Positions 1 through 12,126 of a DNA stretch of 64,000 nucleotides are shown in pieces. Under the pieces are notes generated by a model, which saw nothing but the letters and a program-made list of their open reading frames with translations, did not search any database and was not told where the DNA came from. Position numbers and translations under genes: made by a program. The stretch's first letter is position 1; each line of letters begins with the position of its first letter. Source of the DNA: Prunus persica (taxonomy: Eukaryota; Streptophyta; Magnoliopsida; Rosales; Rosaceae); contig NC_034010.1 of the NCBI RefSeq assembly GCF_000346465.2, forward strand, positions 800,232 through 864,231. The letters run 5' to 3'.

Positions 1-820
1 CCTCTTCAACTTGAAGCATAAGCAGGATGAGTCTCTCCGGGACTACATCAAGAGATTTCTGGTGGAGAAATCCAACATTGTGGGATGCGATGATCAAATC
101 GCATCCTCTGTTTTTAAGAATGGCTTACCAACTAAGCATAACTTGGACCGAGAGTTTGCCATCACTCTGAGTCAAACTCTAGCTGAAGTCTTCACAACGG
201 CAGAGCATTACGAGCTTTGGGATGATGATTGTATCGCCGTGAAGAAGTCTGGCAAACAAGTCGATCATCCACCAAAAGAGGTAGTACATAAGAATGACGG
301 GTCCTACGATGGGAATAACTGAGGAAAGTGCAAGTCGCGATCTATCAGATGCGACTTATCAGTTGATAAGAGCTACACAGAATTTATGATTCCTATCAAT
401 CAAATTCTAAACCATGTGAAGGATAAGCCATGGCCGAAGTGGCCGCCACCTCTAAAATCTGATCTTGCCATGAAGGACACCTCCAAGTACCGTGTCTTCC
501 ACGGAATGCATGAGCACTACACTGGTGACTGTAAATCCTAAAAGAGGCATCTTGAGAAGCTGGTAAAGGAGGGACATTGCACCGAGTTCGTGCCCAAGAA
601 AGCTTTTCAGCAGATTGAGGATCATGATGCTGCCAAAGAATCTCTGCAAAAGGTCATAAAGATCCACACTGTCCTAGGCAACTCCAATGTCACATCCCGG
701 GATCGGCTCCGTCGTAGCACGATATTGTCTGCTTTGGGCCCCATCTCTGCCCTCACGGTTTTGTTTCTGGGAGCTCACGAGCAACTTCCCAGTGGGTCAC
801 CCATCCTGGGATTGCTCTAG
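1..820 (+). pseudogene. Ty3/gypsy retrotransposon gag fragment, decayed
   Basis: The reading frame enters from the left edge and shows the plant Ty3/gypsy gag core: a SLRDYIKRF block followed by a leucine- and glutamate-rich stretch. It then has a degenerate zinc-knuckle-like segment (HGMHEHYTGDC, around 505-535) followed by KRHLEKLVKEG. These are seen in plant gag proteins, where gag forms the virus-like particle. Two in-frame stops break the frame (TGA at 320-322, TAA at 539-541), while the same frame continues to 820. No LTR or primer-binding site is visible, so this is an internal remnant whose 5' part lies outside the window. Protease and RT were not recognised downstream. Confidence 0.75.
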
Positions 821-1936
821 CCCCCAACTCGCTTAACTTCGTAGTTCCTACGACTCCGAAGCCAGTGAGCTCCCAAAAGGCCTCGTGCTAAATGAATGCG
901 GGTGTGCATATATAAGACACATTACCCCATCTCCGTTGGTTGATGTGGGATCTTACATCCAAGGAGTCCGAAATGACATACAAGGAAAAGAAGAAGAAGA
1001 TTAAGTAGACAATTGTAATCTCCCAAGTTCTCACTAACTAACCAACAATGAAAGATGATCCTGTAATCAGTTTCCATAAGAAAAACATGTTCGAGCTTGA
1101 TTTGCCAGACAACGGTGTCCTTGTCATCAACAAATGTAGTGTGATACCACGTCACTCTACTCAAAGGTATATGCTTGTTTGAAATTACCAAATGCAATTA
1201 CTTAACCCATCAAGTATACACATAGCTATAAAACTTATGTTGTAGATTTCAAAGAAAAATATTTTAAAATTTAATTTCTAGTATATTATACACACAAATC
1301 AATTATGGCTCTTTCTAAAATGAATCGGCCAAAACATGAATTAATTAATAAATAAATAAGTCATAATCATGGGACAAAACTAACAATGGCTTCTTATCCG
1401 GTTATAGCATATATATGACTAGTATTATTTGGAAAAGTGTATTGAACATTTCATATAAATACAAGCAAGATAATCATGACGTGTTTGTTTTACGAATTAA
1501 ATCGAATCCTAGTTGAACATGTTGACCATGTTTTACTCAAAATCCTTAATCATTTTGAGTTTTTTTATTTATCTTTTTATGTTTTTCTCCAGGAGGTCGT
1601 TGGAAAATATGGACCTCGTGTTTTAGGGCATAATTGTTTTAATGAGGTAAGAGTTTCCAGCTAACGGGTATTTTGAGGAAAACTTGAATGTCTTACTGAC
1701 ATAAGTATTACTAAAGAAGTTTCAATTATGGGATACCAAAATGGACTCATTAATGGCCCCTCAAATTTTATAGTAGAAAAAAATGTGCAGTGTTGGAATT
1801 CCATTCGAAAAGACAAAGGCTTTGCAACATGCAAAAGTTGTCTTAATATGCAAGCCATATAGCTTCGCCTACATTGCGCTCGCAGTCGAGGAGCAACAGT
1901 TTGGATAGTTGGATACCTTTTAAAATACTCAGATGC
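821..1936. other. AT-rich intergenic stretch, no gene recognised
   Basis: A short open stretch at about 1051-1180 could be further decayed retroelement sequence. A possible exon-like piece at 1592-1646 is preceded by TTTTTCTCCAG and followed by GTAAGAG, but its peptide matches nothing I recognise. Nothing else is supported. Confidence 0.4.
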
Positions 1937-2071
1937 GCAAAGGACCCACTAATGTAGTGGTTTAGAGTATTTACTCCTTCAGATAAGGTCCTAGGTTCGA
2001 GTCCTAGCATTCGTATTGTGTGTGTGAGTTTAATATGCTATCGCCCTTTTCAATAGGAAAGATCCTCAAAA
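1937..2071 (+). mobile_element. tRNA-derived SINE with 15-bp TSD
   Basis: The 135-bp insert is flanked by the perfect direct repeat AAAATACTCAGATGC (1922-1936 and 2072-2086). It has an A-box-like block (TAGTGGTTTAGAG) and a perfect Pol III B box GGTTCGAGTCC (1994-2004), and it ends in a short A-run. This is the classic structure of a tRNA-derived SINE mobilised by LINE machinery. It has no coding capacity. Confidence 0.88.
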
Positions 2072-2086
2072 AAAATACTCAGATGC

Positions 2087-2584
2087 AAATTTCTTTGCTA
2101 TAAGTGACACGGATAACGGGTTTTATGAGATTAAGTTCTAAAGTTGTTCTTGGATAGTTGTATGCTCAGGGGACTCAACAATTACCAGATATTAAGCGTA
2201 TTCATGCCTCCCTTCCATCCTTTGCAACTCCTTTCTATTTTGACCTCTTTGGATCTGCTTGCTCACGAGACTTTGTTTTGTAATTCTCTTTTCCGCATTG
2301 AATTTTTTGTTTTTTTGAATTGGCATTGCTTTTCTTTTACAGGATGTTATTGAAACAACAGAGTTGACCGAAAAGTTGAAACTACAGAAGCCTACTGCAT
2401 CTAAAAGCTAACATGAAATAGATTAAAATTCCCATGCACCCACAGTAAATGCTACCATCCTACCATTATCTCTTCGGTGAAATACAAAGGAGAAAAAAGA
2501 AAAAGAAATTGGTTTCTTCTACTTTCCATCTTCCTATACTACAAGCTTTACATGAATATATGAGGCAGAAGGATTTGAATCAAT
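2087..2584. other. 3' flank of the bHLH gene, no separate gene seen
   Basis: This AT-rich DNA probably includes the 3' UTR of the minus-strand bHLH gene. No further coding exon, RNA gene or repeat was recognised. Confidence 0.4.
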
Positions 2585-4832
2585 TTATTTCTGTTTACTT
2601 GAACAACTGCACTTCGCCTTTATATCCCCGAGTGTCTGCATGAAAAATTGGAAACACTTTAGAGGAAATATAGAGTAGGTTGAATTTCATATGGATTACT
2701 TGGAATCAAAGTTTATATTTTTCATTGATTGAAACTGTACCTTAACCTGTTTCTGAAGGTCTTTAATGAACTCAACCGCCAAGTCCAACATTTCCGCTGT
2801 GTTTATTTGCTGCCAAGAATACAACACGCAAGACTCAATTTCATGCATTCATTCAAGAAAACACTGAATAAAATTGTGATGTTGTAAGAGTCTCCAACTA
2901 CCTTGTCCATGTTTGGGAAAAGATCCTGCAATTTCTTCATTCTTTCGCTAATCCGTGTCCTTCTCATCTGAAATACAATATACAAAATCATGGATATGAT
3001 TTAATCTGGCTAATAGTATAAGCTAATCACTGTGAGATATAAACACGCTCAATTAACTAATGCAAAAGATGAGATTTACCCTCTCTGCAATGCTTCGCGG
3101 GTGAGTGGCGAAACCTCTTTTGGCACGAATTTTACAGGGAATCGATTCTTCAAATTGCAAAAGCTTCTCCATAGCAGGCATCTCAAAATGTTTCGGCAAG
3201 CTCAAATGATGCGTCAGGCCATGATTGCGGTGTCCAAAATCATTGTTCTGTTCAAAGAAAAATAACATTACTAATAGGACACGCAAGCAGATGGGCAAGC
3301 AGAAACCACTTGAGTAGTGAGTTGACATAAAAGAAAAGTGCAAAGGCTACCTGAGTTTCGAATGCAGTTGAATTAGAAAACTTGTTCCCATCATTGTTTC
3401 TGCCTCTTTTGAGGTCATTAAATGAAGAAATGTCCCAAGAATCATTTGGGAAGTTAGAAATGCAATGTGAATTGCTAGCATTTCCCAAACCCTGATCCTG
3501 TTGGCTACCATCTCCCATGTTTCCATTCTCCATTTCAGCAATCCGAGGCATACGTCTTGGGTACGAAGATGGCCCAGATGAGAAGTTCAGTTGATTATTC
3601 AACCTAGAAGTTGATGATGGACTAGCTTCTCCATTTATACCATTGCCTGCTCTAAAACTTGCACCATCTTTCATCACATTAAAGCCTGTATGCCAAGCAA
3701 ACAAATACAAATTGAATCCTTGTTTGTCAAATCATAACCAACCACTTGTTTGTTATTTAGCTTTTCTTCATCTGAAGCTAAACATACATAACTGCACCCA
3801 AACGCTAAATAACCCTCCAAATTGACTCCAGCTAAACCTACTGTTTGCCTCTTAAATATGCACTGCAGTATCATTTGGTGACTAGATGAGCAATTTCATG
3901 AAAAGGGAAGGAAAAAAAAAGGGGGAAAAGCAGGGAGGAAAGTATTGAAAAAGGAAGAGAAAAAAAGTGTCCAATAAACAGCACTCATCTTATAGAGATT
4001 AGATAAATTCCACTTTCCAGCAAGTATAGGAAAATTATAGATATTTATATCCTTTTTCGATTTTAGTTTTTACTCATTGCAGGTTGAGAAAACAATATGC
4101 AGTCAAGTTTACGCAAGTTGATAACCGAAGCAACATTGATCCTAATTTTCTGAACTTCTTAAAACTCTTTTACAATTCTGTCAGCATTTTAACAAAGATG
4201 AATACCAGTCAACCAAGAAATAAGCAAGAAAAATATATACCATTGTCAACGGTTAAGTCAGGAAAGAATCCAGCCGGAGAGCTACTTTGTCTAACAAGAT
4301 TAGAGCGATTTCCAACACCAATTTTCGACTGCATCGAATTCTCCAACCCCGTAGAGTTGATAGCAGCAAAGGAGTTATTATCCAAAGCATGAACCTGTTG
4401 AGCTTGGTACATCATATGAGAAGAATTTGAGTAGCCATTCTGTTTAGAAACAGAGTCCCCTGCTTCCTGCTTCACAGCCCTCTCTTCAAACTGATGCTGC
4501 AGACTATTGGCACCATTGTCATGATGATCTGGTTCATTACATGAAGAAATGAACCTGGCTAACACCGTTTCCACTTCGGGGCTTGAAGGTCGAAGATACC
4601 GCGAATCCTCGCACCCAACACCACCATTGCTATCCACCAAATCCATTAGAAATGAGCTAGGAGCAGACCGATACCGCATTAGGCCAGAGCTCTGCTGCTG
4701 CGGCTGCTGCAGCTGCTGATGTAGCTGCTGTTGCTGGAAAATATTTGAATCCATGAACTCTGTGTGGTTCTTCCTCAGCTCTGCCTCTGAACACTTAAAA
4801 TTAGGATTGTATTTGTACAAAAGGCTACTCAT
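2585..4832 (-). CDS. bHLH transcription factor, FBH/AKS type (bHLH122/bHLH130-like)
   Basis: Six coding exons, all with GT-AG introns and consistent phase: 4832-4241, 3685-3351, 3247-3080, 2967-2902, 2809-2741 and 2635-2585 (1281 nt, 426 aa). The N-terminal half is low complexity with a glutamine run (about 33-47) and family blocks RYRSAPSS (53-60) and RQSSSPAGFFPDL (181-193). The bHLH domain lies at about 356-406. Basic-region Glu and the Arg pair for E-box contact are present in IAERMRRTRI; relatives usually have Val where Met366 sits. The protein ends KCSCSSKQK. In Arabidopsis this subfamily (FBH1-4, AKS1-3) activates CONSTANS and guard-cell K+ channel genes and is phosphorylated in ABA signalling; the same role here is inference. 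An in-frame ATG at codon 27 (MDSN) matches relatives' starts and is an alternative start. Confidence 0.93.
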
Positions 4833-5460
4833 AGTTTTTTTTTTTTTTTTTTTTCCAGATTCTGAAGAGCGCCAACAACTTCTTGTTTCCTTTCTTGTCT
4901 GCTAATCTGAATCCTTGCAAATTCAAACACTATGTAACACTTGGGTTGCTTCAAGATTCATCTGATTGAGAACGAGACCCACCCAGATAAGATCTACTTC
5001 TGCTTTGATCTAAATTGAACCCAAATCTGCAAACAAAGCAAGAGTTCATCAAAATTAATCCAATCCAAACAAAACCCTTTGGCATGTTCCTCGATCTCAC
5101 TTGAAAGCCTACAAATTTACATTACATACCACAACTAAATTCAATTTCCGTATCTGGACATGAACTCTGAATTCTGCAGGGATTGAAAATATTTTCCAAA
5201 CAACCAGAAGTGAGAATCTTTATGGATTTTTGATACTCTGCAATCAAAGCAGCTTCAAGACAAAAGAATCCCCATTAAGAAACAGCATGAATTGGAACAA
5301 AAAAGGAAAGAAAAAAAAACCAGCACTCGTTCGTTTGGAGTTATAATTTTTCTTTTCTTTTCTTTTTTTTGGATAAGAAGTTGAATGATTGAGCTTCAAC
5401 AATTCAAGTACCTATGTTTTCTTTGTGCTTCTGAATCTGACTCAGCGCAACCAACAGTCT
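4833..5460 (-). promoter_or_regulatory. Probable 5' UTR of the bHLH gene, with a leader intron
   Basis: Read on the minus strand, a good acceptor (TTGTTTGCAG, exon from about 5026) and an upstream donor (ACATAG|GTACTTG at about 5410) suggest a leader intron between a short first exon (about 5460-5411) and the coding exon. A 19-20-nt A-tract lies immediately 5' of the ATG. There is no transcript evidence; splice-site inspection only. Confidence 0.4.
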
Positions 5461-5869
5461 CCTTCAAAAAAACACAGATAAGAGAAAAACTTAGATTACC
5501 AACAATGTTTTGCAATGGCTCATCTCCTTTCTTTACACATACATATACACATGTCATATGATATATGTACTAAGGATGTTCCATACCTACCCTCTGTTTT
5601 TTATGCTATTACCCTAATGCCATTGAGGCTTGATGGCGGCCATGGCACGTCAGTACATGAGTTGACGAAACTACCCTGACCGATTTGTCGACACAATCTG
5701 ATGTTTTTGTTTTCTTCTGTGATTTAATGTCATCACATTTATTTTTTCTTTTAATTCTGAAAACAACGTTATCTATAGACTTTTGAGAGGATAATGGTAT
5801 ATTGGTATATGGTGCTTTGCTTATGGACCAAGCGACTTTAGAGTCAAAGTCTTTTAACTCCGAGACCAA

Positions 5870-6367
5870 AACTCAAAACTGCGTGCCGCTAATAAAACCA
5901 TAGCGTACCGGACGCTCCGTTTTCTGTTCTTTGGTTTCAAGGAAGAGACGCTAATAGAGAAATACTAATCATAAGAACAAGAAGTTGCCTAACTAGTTTC
6001 ATTCCATTGGTGCACTTTTAGGAGCCAAAAAATGGCAGCTTACAAATCATTAAGAAAAAGTGAGCTTCCAATGGGAATCTGGATGTCATAAAATGCTATT
6101 GTAAATATATTCCCAGTTGTGGTCCAATGAACCAAAAATTGGGTTCATCGACTAGTCTTAAGTCTTCGCTTTGTTGAAAAAGGTCTCAAATTCGATTCAC
6201 AATAAATTGTACGTTTGTGATGAGTTCAATACCTAATAAAAAGTGACTTATTGTGATGAAAGTAGCTCTGATGTGTGGTATATTTCCACTAGTTTAGTTT
6301 TGATAGTTATTTAGAGGTTTATGCAAACATTTATTATCTATAATCTTATGAACAAAGAATGAGACTC
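5870..6367. other. Intergenic; degenerate SINE-like segment at about 6145-6240
   Basis: The segment at about 6145-6240 resembles the one at about 8075-8160. Both have a CGA-TAGT start, TTGAAAAAGGT-like and TCGA-containing middles, and end near TTTGTGATGAGTT. That suggests two copies of one degenerate short interspersed family. Bounds are uncertain and no TSD was found. Confidence 0.35.
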
Positions 6368-6380
6368 AAACTACTAACCT

Positions 6381-6510
6381 GTTTGTCAACAAGGGTTTAT
6401 TTATAGCCTAGGGAGTCTTAGGTTCGAACTTTCATAACACTTTGATAGTACGTGTGAGAAAAACCCTCCTGCCCCTTATAATTTAGACTATCCCTTGTAT
6501 TTAAATTAAA
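6381..6510 (+). mobile_element. SINE-like insertion with 13-bp TSD
   Basis: The 130-bp insert is bounded by the perfect direct repeat AAACTACTAACCT (6368-6380 and 6511-6523). It contains a B-box-like GGTTCGAACTT from 6421 and ends in an A-rich tail (AAATTAAAA). The structure fits a tRNA-derived SINE of a different subtype from the copy at 1937-2071. Confidence 0.75.
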
Positions 6511-6523
6511 AAACTACTAACCT

Positions 6524-8286
6524 CTTTAAAAAATTGGAAAGAGACACTTGCGAACCCAATATATTAATAATTATTTTTCATGCGTAGGTATTATATAAGA
6601 ACATGACTTTGTTTTAATTCTGTCACTCACATGAGGATATATCTGAAATATTGAAATAAGAAATTGCTACTGAAAAGGCATTCAGTAGAAACAAGAAGTC
6701 GTAAAGAAAAAAATGCATTCAGAAACATGAAGTTGACCTTTTATTGACACATTCAAGCACGAATGCATGCATATGGAGGGTGAAGCCGCATACAAAAATG
6801 ACCATGACCAAAATATTCAAACAAGTACAGCAGAAAAACGATGACTGTTACCTTTCCTACACGCAGCAACTGGAAGTATTTAATTTATTCGTCAACCCAA
6901 TAAGGTTTTCACATTCAAATGTCTTTGTTTAATATTTACGGCCAACTGCTTGATTAATGTAAGACGTCCTTAAACTTTGCATAAGTCGATGAAACGTTCG
7001 TTTTCTGATGATCAACTGGCATTGTGGTTGACATTAGTAAATAAGTTTAAGAATGTTGGAAATAAAATTCATAAATTGCAAGTGGAGAACAACCTAGGGA
7101 AGTCATCTTTTCGACTTATCCAGATATTAAGCAACTGCATCTTCTTTTATAATTAAGATCAAATTGAATCAAACGTTGGTACCATTGTTGAAGATGTAAA
7201 GCATCTTCAAAAACATATTTCTAGCTTTCTTTTTCAATTTACTTATGGAGAAGCAATGGTGTTGCACACCGACTTACTTAATTCGGTCTGTATAATATGG
7301 ATAACTTTATTTGGTTTGAGGTGCCCCTGATCTTATTTAAGACGTCTTATTATGTGATTTGTTGAGTCGGGATCAGACATTATCCTCCCGCTTATAATTC
7401 TTTGTTTTATCAATAAAGTTTTTCTCGTTCCATCAAGGTTCTCTCTTTTCTTTTTTTTAATAAAGGATCAAATTGAATATTAGATGTCTATAAACAACAC
7501 AACCAAAAACAAAATATTGTATGTGGACATACTTGTCGATTTCTATTATACAAATTAGTTTACAACTAGAGATGTGTAAGAAGAATAGGACAAGAAACAA
7601 ACGGTGTTTAGTCAAAGAAATTTTCCATCCCAGCTGTACAACCCTAATCCCAACAAAGAGAGATAATCCTAGCCGTTGGATTAACGGAAAGTATTGACCA
7701 GCGGTCGCAAAAAACTTTCTCTAATCCATAGTTAATTAATTTACACATGGCTATTTGTTGGTTGATGTTAATGAAAGCAATGTCTCTCTTACTTTGGAAC
7801 CACATATTTCACTTAAACAACACATCACGTGTTGCTCGTGAATCCTAGTCAATTATGTAGCCTGACTGTGGAATCCATTGACTTAATATAAAAGTCAACC
7901 TTCTTGATTATAGGAGAAAGTCATAATTGAGTTGATTTGGTAAAACCCCTTGAGTCCATGATCATCCTCTCGTATAATATAAATTGATTATATAAAATAT
8001 GTCACATCATTTGTGATTTATTCACAATTTTGATGTTCTCTAGTATTTCTCATAATATAAAGGTTCAACTAGCATTTATCGATTAGTTTTCACTTAATTG
8101 AAAAGGTATTTTAAGCTCGACTTTCCTGAATGCAATTGTGATGAGTTTGAATGAAGCAAACTTCATTGTTGTGGTGTAGGTTTGTTGTGGGTGAATTATC
8201 AAGTCGAAAAATTTACAAACTAATTAGTGATTTTTCCTTAATGTAGGAAGTTGTGCCCTCTTCCATTCTCCCCAACCCATATTCAT
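6524..8286. other. AT-rich intergenic region, no gene recognised
   Basis: No coding exon, RNA gene or bounded element is supported beyond the SINE-like copy at about 8075-8160. Short open frames here lack recognisable domains and splice context. Confidence 0.4.
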
Positions 8287-8289
8287 TAA

Positions 8290-9991
8290 GGGCTCGTTTA
8301 GTACACCATATTAGACTCTGGATATGAGTAAATAATCTATGTCAAGTGTTTGGTGTCAACTTGTATTATTTAATTACCCGACTATTTTATACGGGTTGGG
8401 CTTTTAATACTCTCCTTACCTAACTAACTAATACAACTCACACACCCTGGTTTGTATAATACACGCTTAATTATACGGCTAAGCACGCGTTTTACGAAAA
8501 AAATCAGACACTCTTTTCATCTTCTTCTCCCTATGGTTCTTCTCTGCTATCTTCTCCACAGGTTATTTTCTTCACTCTTCTCCAGATATCCATCTCTCAC
8601 TCTCTCTCTCTTTCATACTCTCTCCAATATGCTTCTTCTTGCTTCTTCTCTATTCTTTATATATTTCAATTTTTTATTAATTTTTTGTGGAAATTAAGTT
8701 ATGTATTTTTCGTTTTTGAAATTAGATTATGCTTACTTACATGAATGAAATTAAATCGTAAAAGGACCTATTTTACAAATGAAAAACATTGGACATGGGA
8801 TTAATGAATGAATTGCACAATCTTATTACATAAGCAAATTAAACCATTTAAATGAACACACAAACTTCACAACAGCAGCAGCAACAGCAATTTAGTTACC
8901 AATTTGGCTTTTAATGAACCTAAAAATCTGGCAAACAAAGAATTACAATGTCTTGAAAAGCAACGTTCTGTTCTCAGAACTATAACCACATTGCCTGTTC
9001 TTTCTCTTAGTAAGACTCTGCATTGCTCTTGTTGAGTAAGAGGAGGCTCTCTTTATAAAAACCAACATTGCAATATTGATATCCATTTTTTTACGATTCC
9101 CAAGCTTGTGGCCTTGGCTCTTTTGATTGCAATGCTTCTGTTCTGCTGCTACTTTCTCCTTCTTGTTGCACATGGAAACTTTGATGTCTAGTACATACAT
9201 ATGCAGATCAATATTCATAATACAATTCTAATAGTTAAACCACATATATTTCTGTATATGCAAGCGGGATGGTATTTTGTAGTCTTCTGTCATGTGAAGA
9301 ATCCTACTTATTGTTGTATTATTCTAATTTTACATGTAGTCTTGTCTAATGCATGATTATTTATATTGCTAAAATTAATGGACTTGTCTATTAATGACCA
9401 AATTAAGGCACTACGGCTAATTTTGGAGAAAGCAAGTGATGAGAGAACATTTCTGACATTGGATGGTGCTATGCGAAAAGCATTTGTTCTTCTCTTACTT
9501 GGGGCGAGGGAGCTGTGATTCACTCTTTGATGTAGTTTGGTTTATGAACAACTTTCCCTTTTGCTATTATCACCTTAGTAAGTTATCACTTTGAATTATA
9601 CATTATTTGGTACTGTTTTTATTAATGTATGTAAGTATGTTGGAATTTTTATGAGATACTACAATTATGATAATGGGTTATATGAAAAAAAAAATCTTGG
9701 CAAAAACAATTGAAAAAAAAATCTTGTCATATGAATCTTACCCAAAAAAAATTCATGTCATTTGAATCTCAATTTCCATTAAAATTATCAAAGAATTTTT
9801 TTATTTTAAAAATAGTATGATCTGATGTTATCTGGAACATCACCAAACACAATATAACTTAGTTTGACTATTTATCCAGAACAGCACCAAACGCCTTATA
9901 ATATTATGGATAAATAGTCAGTACTCTCCGGAACAGATTAATACTATCCGACGGAAATTAGTCAGTACAGTCCGACGTACAAAACGAGCCC
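8290..9991. mobile_element. PIF/Harbinger (Tourist)-like DNA element, non-autonomous
   Basis: The terminal inverted repeats are GGGCTCGTTTAGTAC (8290-8304) and GTACAAAACGAGCCC (9977-9991), 15 bp with one mismatch. A 3-bp TAA duplication flanks them (8287-8289 and 9992-9994). A GGGC-type TIR with a TAA/TTA target is typical of PIF/Harbinger and Tourist elements. Subterminal DNA on the right repeats a GTTTGGTG-GTTC-GATAA pattern. No transposase or Myb-like partner was recognised in the 1.7 kb. A 47-codon open frame (9378-9521, plus) could be captured or chance sequence. Confidence 0.78.
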
Positions 9992-10342
9992 TAAAAAAGA
10001 ACATAAAGATCAAATTAGAGAAGAAATTACTACCTTTTTGAAGGGGGAAAAAAAGAAACTAAACAAAGAAATTTCTAGAATCAGTTGGCTAGAGTTTCTT
10101 TTCTTAGGATTTTCTCGGAGGTTTTTTCTTGAGAGATATGGGGAAGCCTATCCATACTATTATTTAAGAGAACACTATTTGCCAGCCAAGAGGGTAAAAT
10201 GTCAGTACACCCTTTTAACATTGAACGATAATAAACTTAAAATTATGGGCAATATAATAAAGGGAAATAGCCCTAAATGACACCCATTTCATAATTTTAA
10301 TTAAAAATACCATCCTTTCCCAATTTTTGTACAACTATCACC

Positions 10343-10350
10343 TATAAATA
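10343..10350 (+). promoter_or_regulatory. TATA box in left MULE TIR
   Basis: TATAAATA lies about 80 bp inside the left TIR and points into the element. The right TIR has an equivalent TATAAATAG on the minus strand (about 16621-16629). MULE TIRs commonly hold such outward-to-inward promoters. Here they could drive the plus-strand ORFs and the minus-strand CCT3 fragment respectively. Confidence 0.5.
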
Positions 10351-10414
10351 TAAAATTATTGCCCACTTATTGCTGATTTTTCACAAGTTCAGAAATTTTG
10401 GAGAGAAGAAGCTC

Positions 10415-10610
10415 ACACAGCTCTCTCTCTCTCTCTCTGTGGCACAGCTCTCTTTCTCTTTGGTATCTGTCTATCACAGCTCTCTGTGTCTCTCTTGGCT
10501 CTCTCTATCTTGGCTCTCTCTCTCTTGGCTCTCTCTCTGTCTCTCTAGCACAACTCTCTGTCTCTCTCTTTGCTCTGTTTCTCATAGCGCAGCTGTCTCT
10601 CTCTAGCTTC
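10415..10610 (+). repeat. CT-rich degenerate microsatellite
   Basis: The stretch is dominated by CTCTCT runs with recurring TTGGCTCTCTCT units, just inside the left TIR. The right TIR interior has a matching CT-rich (minus-strand) character. It is probably a 5' leader-like part of the MULE. Confidence 0.7.
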
Positions 10611-10989
10611 GTTATGTCCCTTTCTCCCCTATTCGATCTCTTGCTCTCTGTTTGGAATCGCGAACCCCTCCCTTTAGCTATGTCTTCTGAATAGCTGCTT
10701 GCAACCTTGAAGCTCTACTGGATTGCCGACCTCGAAAAGGTAGTGTTGATGGTTATTTTCTTAATATCAGTATTATGTGAAATGGGTTATAGTTTGATTG
10801 TTTGGGTTTGTGTTAAATTCGTTTTGGCTTTAATTTATTTGGGTTAGGTTTTGTTGAATATTCATGCTCATTCATCTGGGTTTGTACCAATTGCATTTAG
10901 ATTGGTCTGGATATGTGAATCTTGAAACTTGGGAATTTCTATTTGATGTAGTAGATCTGTATAGTGTGATTCTGATGTGTTCCTCTTAT

Positions 10990-11095
10990 TTTACAGTCGT
11001 ATTGCTGTTATATTGCCATTATATTGCCTATATATTGCTGTTATATTGTGGTTATATTGCTATTGTATTGTATGGTTATTGTGGTTATATTGTGT
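10990..11095 (+). repeat. Degenerate TATTG-unit repeat, block 1
   Basis: Irregular repetition of units such as ATATTGCTGTT and ATATTGTGGTT sits immediately upstream of the MURA-like ORF. A related block lies at 12890-13130. Confidence 0.75.
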
Positions 11096-11125
11096 GAATG
11101 AAATGTTGTTTTGTCATGGTCAGAA

Positions 11126-11674
11126 ATGGAGACAATTGTTATTCTCGTGTGCTACAATGGAAAATGGGTCACCTCGAAGAAGATGTGCAAATACGAAGGG
11201 GGTGACTCAAAAGGCTTAATAGTTCCACGGACCATCAATTTTGCTGAACTGTTGGACCGTGTGCATCAGATTGGTAATACAAACAGCAGGGAAGACAAGG
11301 TTTGCTTAAAATTCTCAGTTTTGGTGGCCTCGAATGAGTGGAAGTGCATAAAGATTGAGGACGATGATGATGTCAATTTTTTTATGAAGTACAATTCCGA
11401 GGTAACACCTTCAAAACTAGCTCCCTTACTCATGAGTATAGAAGATAAAGGACTGACAAATGATGTAGTTCATAGTATGCATATCACGACAGATAGTAGT
11501 CGGATGGGTCATTCTTCAGTTGCCATTGTTGAAAGCAATGAAGTAACTTGGAATAATACAAATGTCACTGATTTGGGAGGTGAAGTAGGGACAGATTTTA
11601 TGGATATGATTGATTTTAGCGAGGTGGAGGAGATGCATGGTGGTGATAATGGTACTGAAAGAAATGAAGTGTAA
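11126..11674 (+). CDS. MULE transposase (MURA) N-terminal region, truncated
   Basis: 182 aa starting METIVILVCYNGKW, with ELLDRVHQI and an acidic IEDDDDVNFFM block. This pattern (opening beta-strands with NGKW, a Leu-Leu-X2-Val helix, then an acidic DDDDV turn) matches the N-terminal, PB1-like part of plant MuDR-family transposases. A full MURA protein is several times longer and continues into the MuDR DNA-binding, MULE DDE and SWIM zinc-finger domains. None of these follow, so only the first part remains. An upstream TTG at 11111 is in frame; the ATG at 11126 is preferred. An intron after 11660 leading to 12127 is possible but not shown. Confidence 0.65.
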   Translation: METIVILVCYNGKWVTSKKMCKYEGGDSKGLIVPRTINFAELLDRVHQIGNTNSREDKVCLKFSVLVASNEWKCIKIEDDDDVNFFMKYNSEVTPSKLAPLLMSIEDKGLTNDVVHSMHITTDSSRMGHSSVAIVESNEVTWNNTNVTDLGGEVGTDFMDMIDFSEVEEMHGGDNGTERNEV

Positions 11675-12126
11675 GTGTACTCTGCCCCTCCTAATTTGGG
11701 GTGCTTGAACACAGCTGCCCAGTTGCCAAAAATACGTTTAGGAGGAGAATCTGAACCCACTCGTCAACATTATTTTTGCCCAGTTGCCAAAAATACATAG
11801 AGATACAATTTTATTGTTGTTAATGTCATGTTGTACTGCTGTAACTTACAGCCAAGGAGTTAATGGTGTAGTTTTGAATCCCATCAATTTAATGCACCAA
11901 CACAAAACCCAATTTACCTCATATAAGTTCGTACATATAACTGAACCTTCCTATATAGAACTGCAACAGAGGCACCTTCTTAACGGGAAAGGTAATTAGT
12001 CTTACTGAAAGGCAAATATTCTCCACTCAACCTAACCATATAGTCGTTTACAACTGGAGACTGAATGTACCTCTATTTGTTTGGTTGCAGGCAACAGCTG
12101 TGAATTGTCCCCAGTAATACTTCAAC

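Noticed and set aside
1980..2010. Functional tRNA gene at the GGTTCGAGTCC box
   Set aside because: No cloverleaf can be folded; A and B boxes lie in a TSD-flanked SINE.
10370..10694. Overlapping Leu/Ser-rich open frames as a secreted protein gene
   Set aside because: Produced by CT-repeat composition within the MULE leader region.
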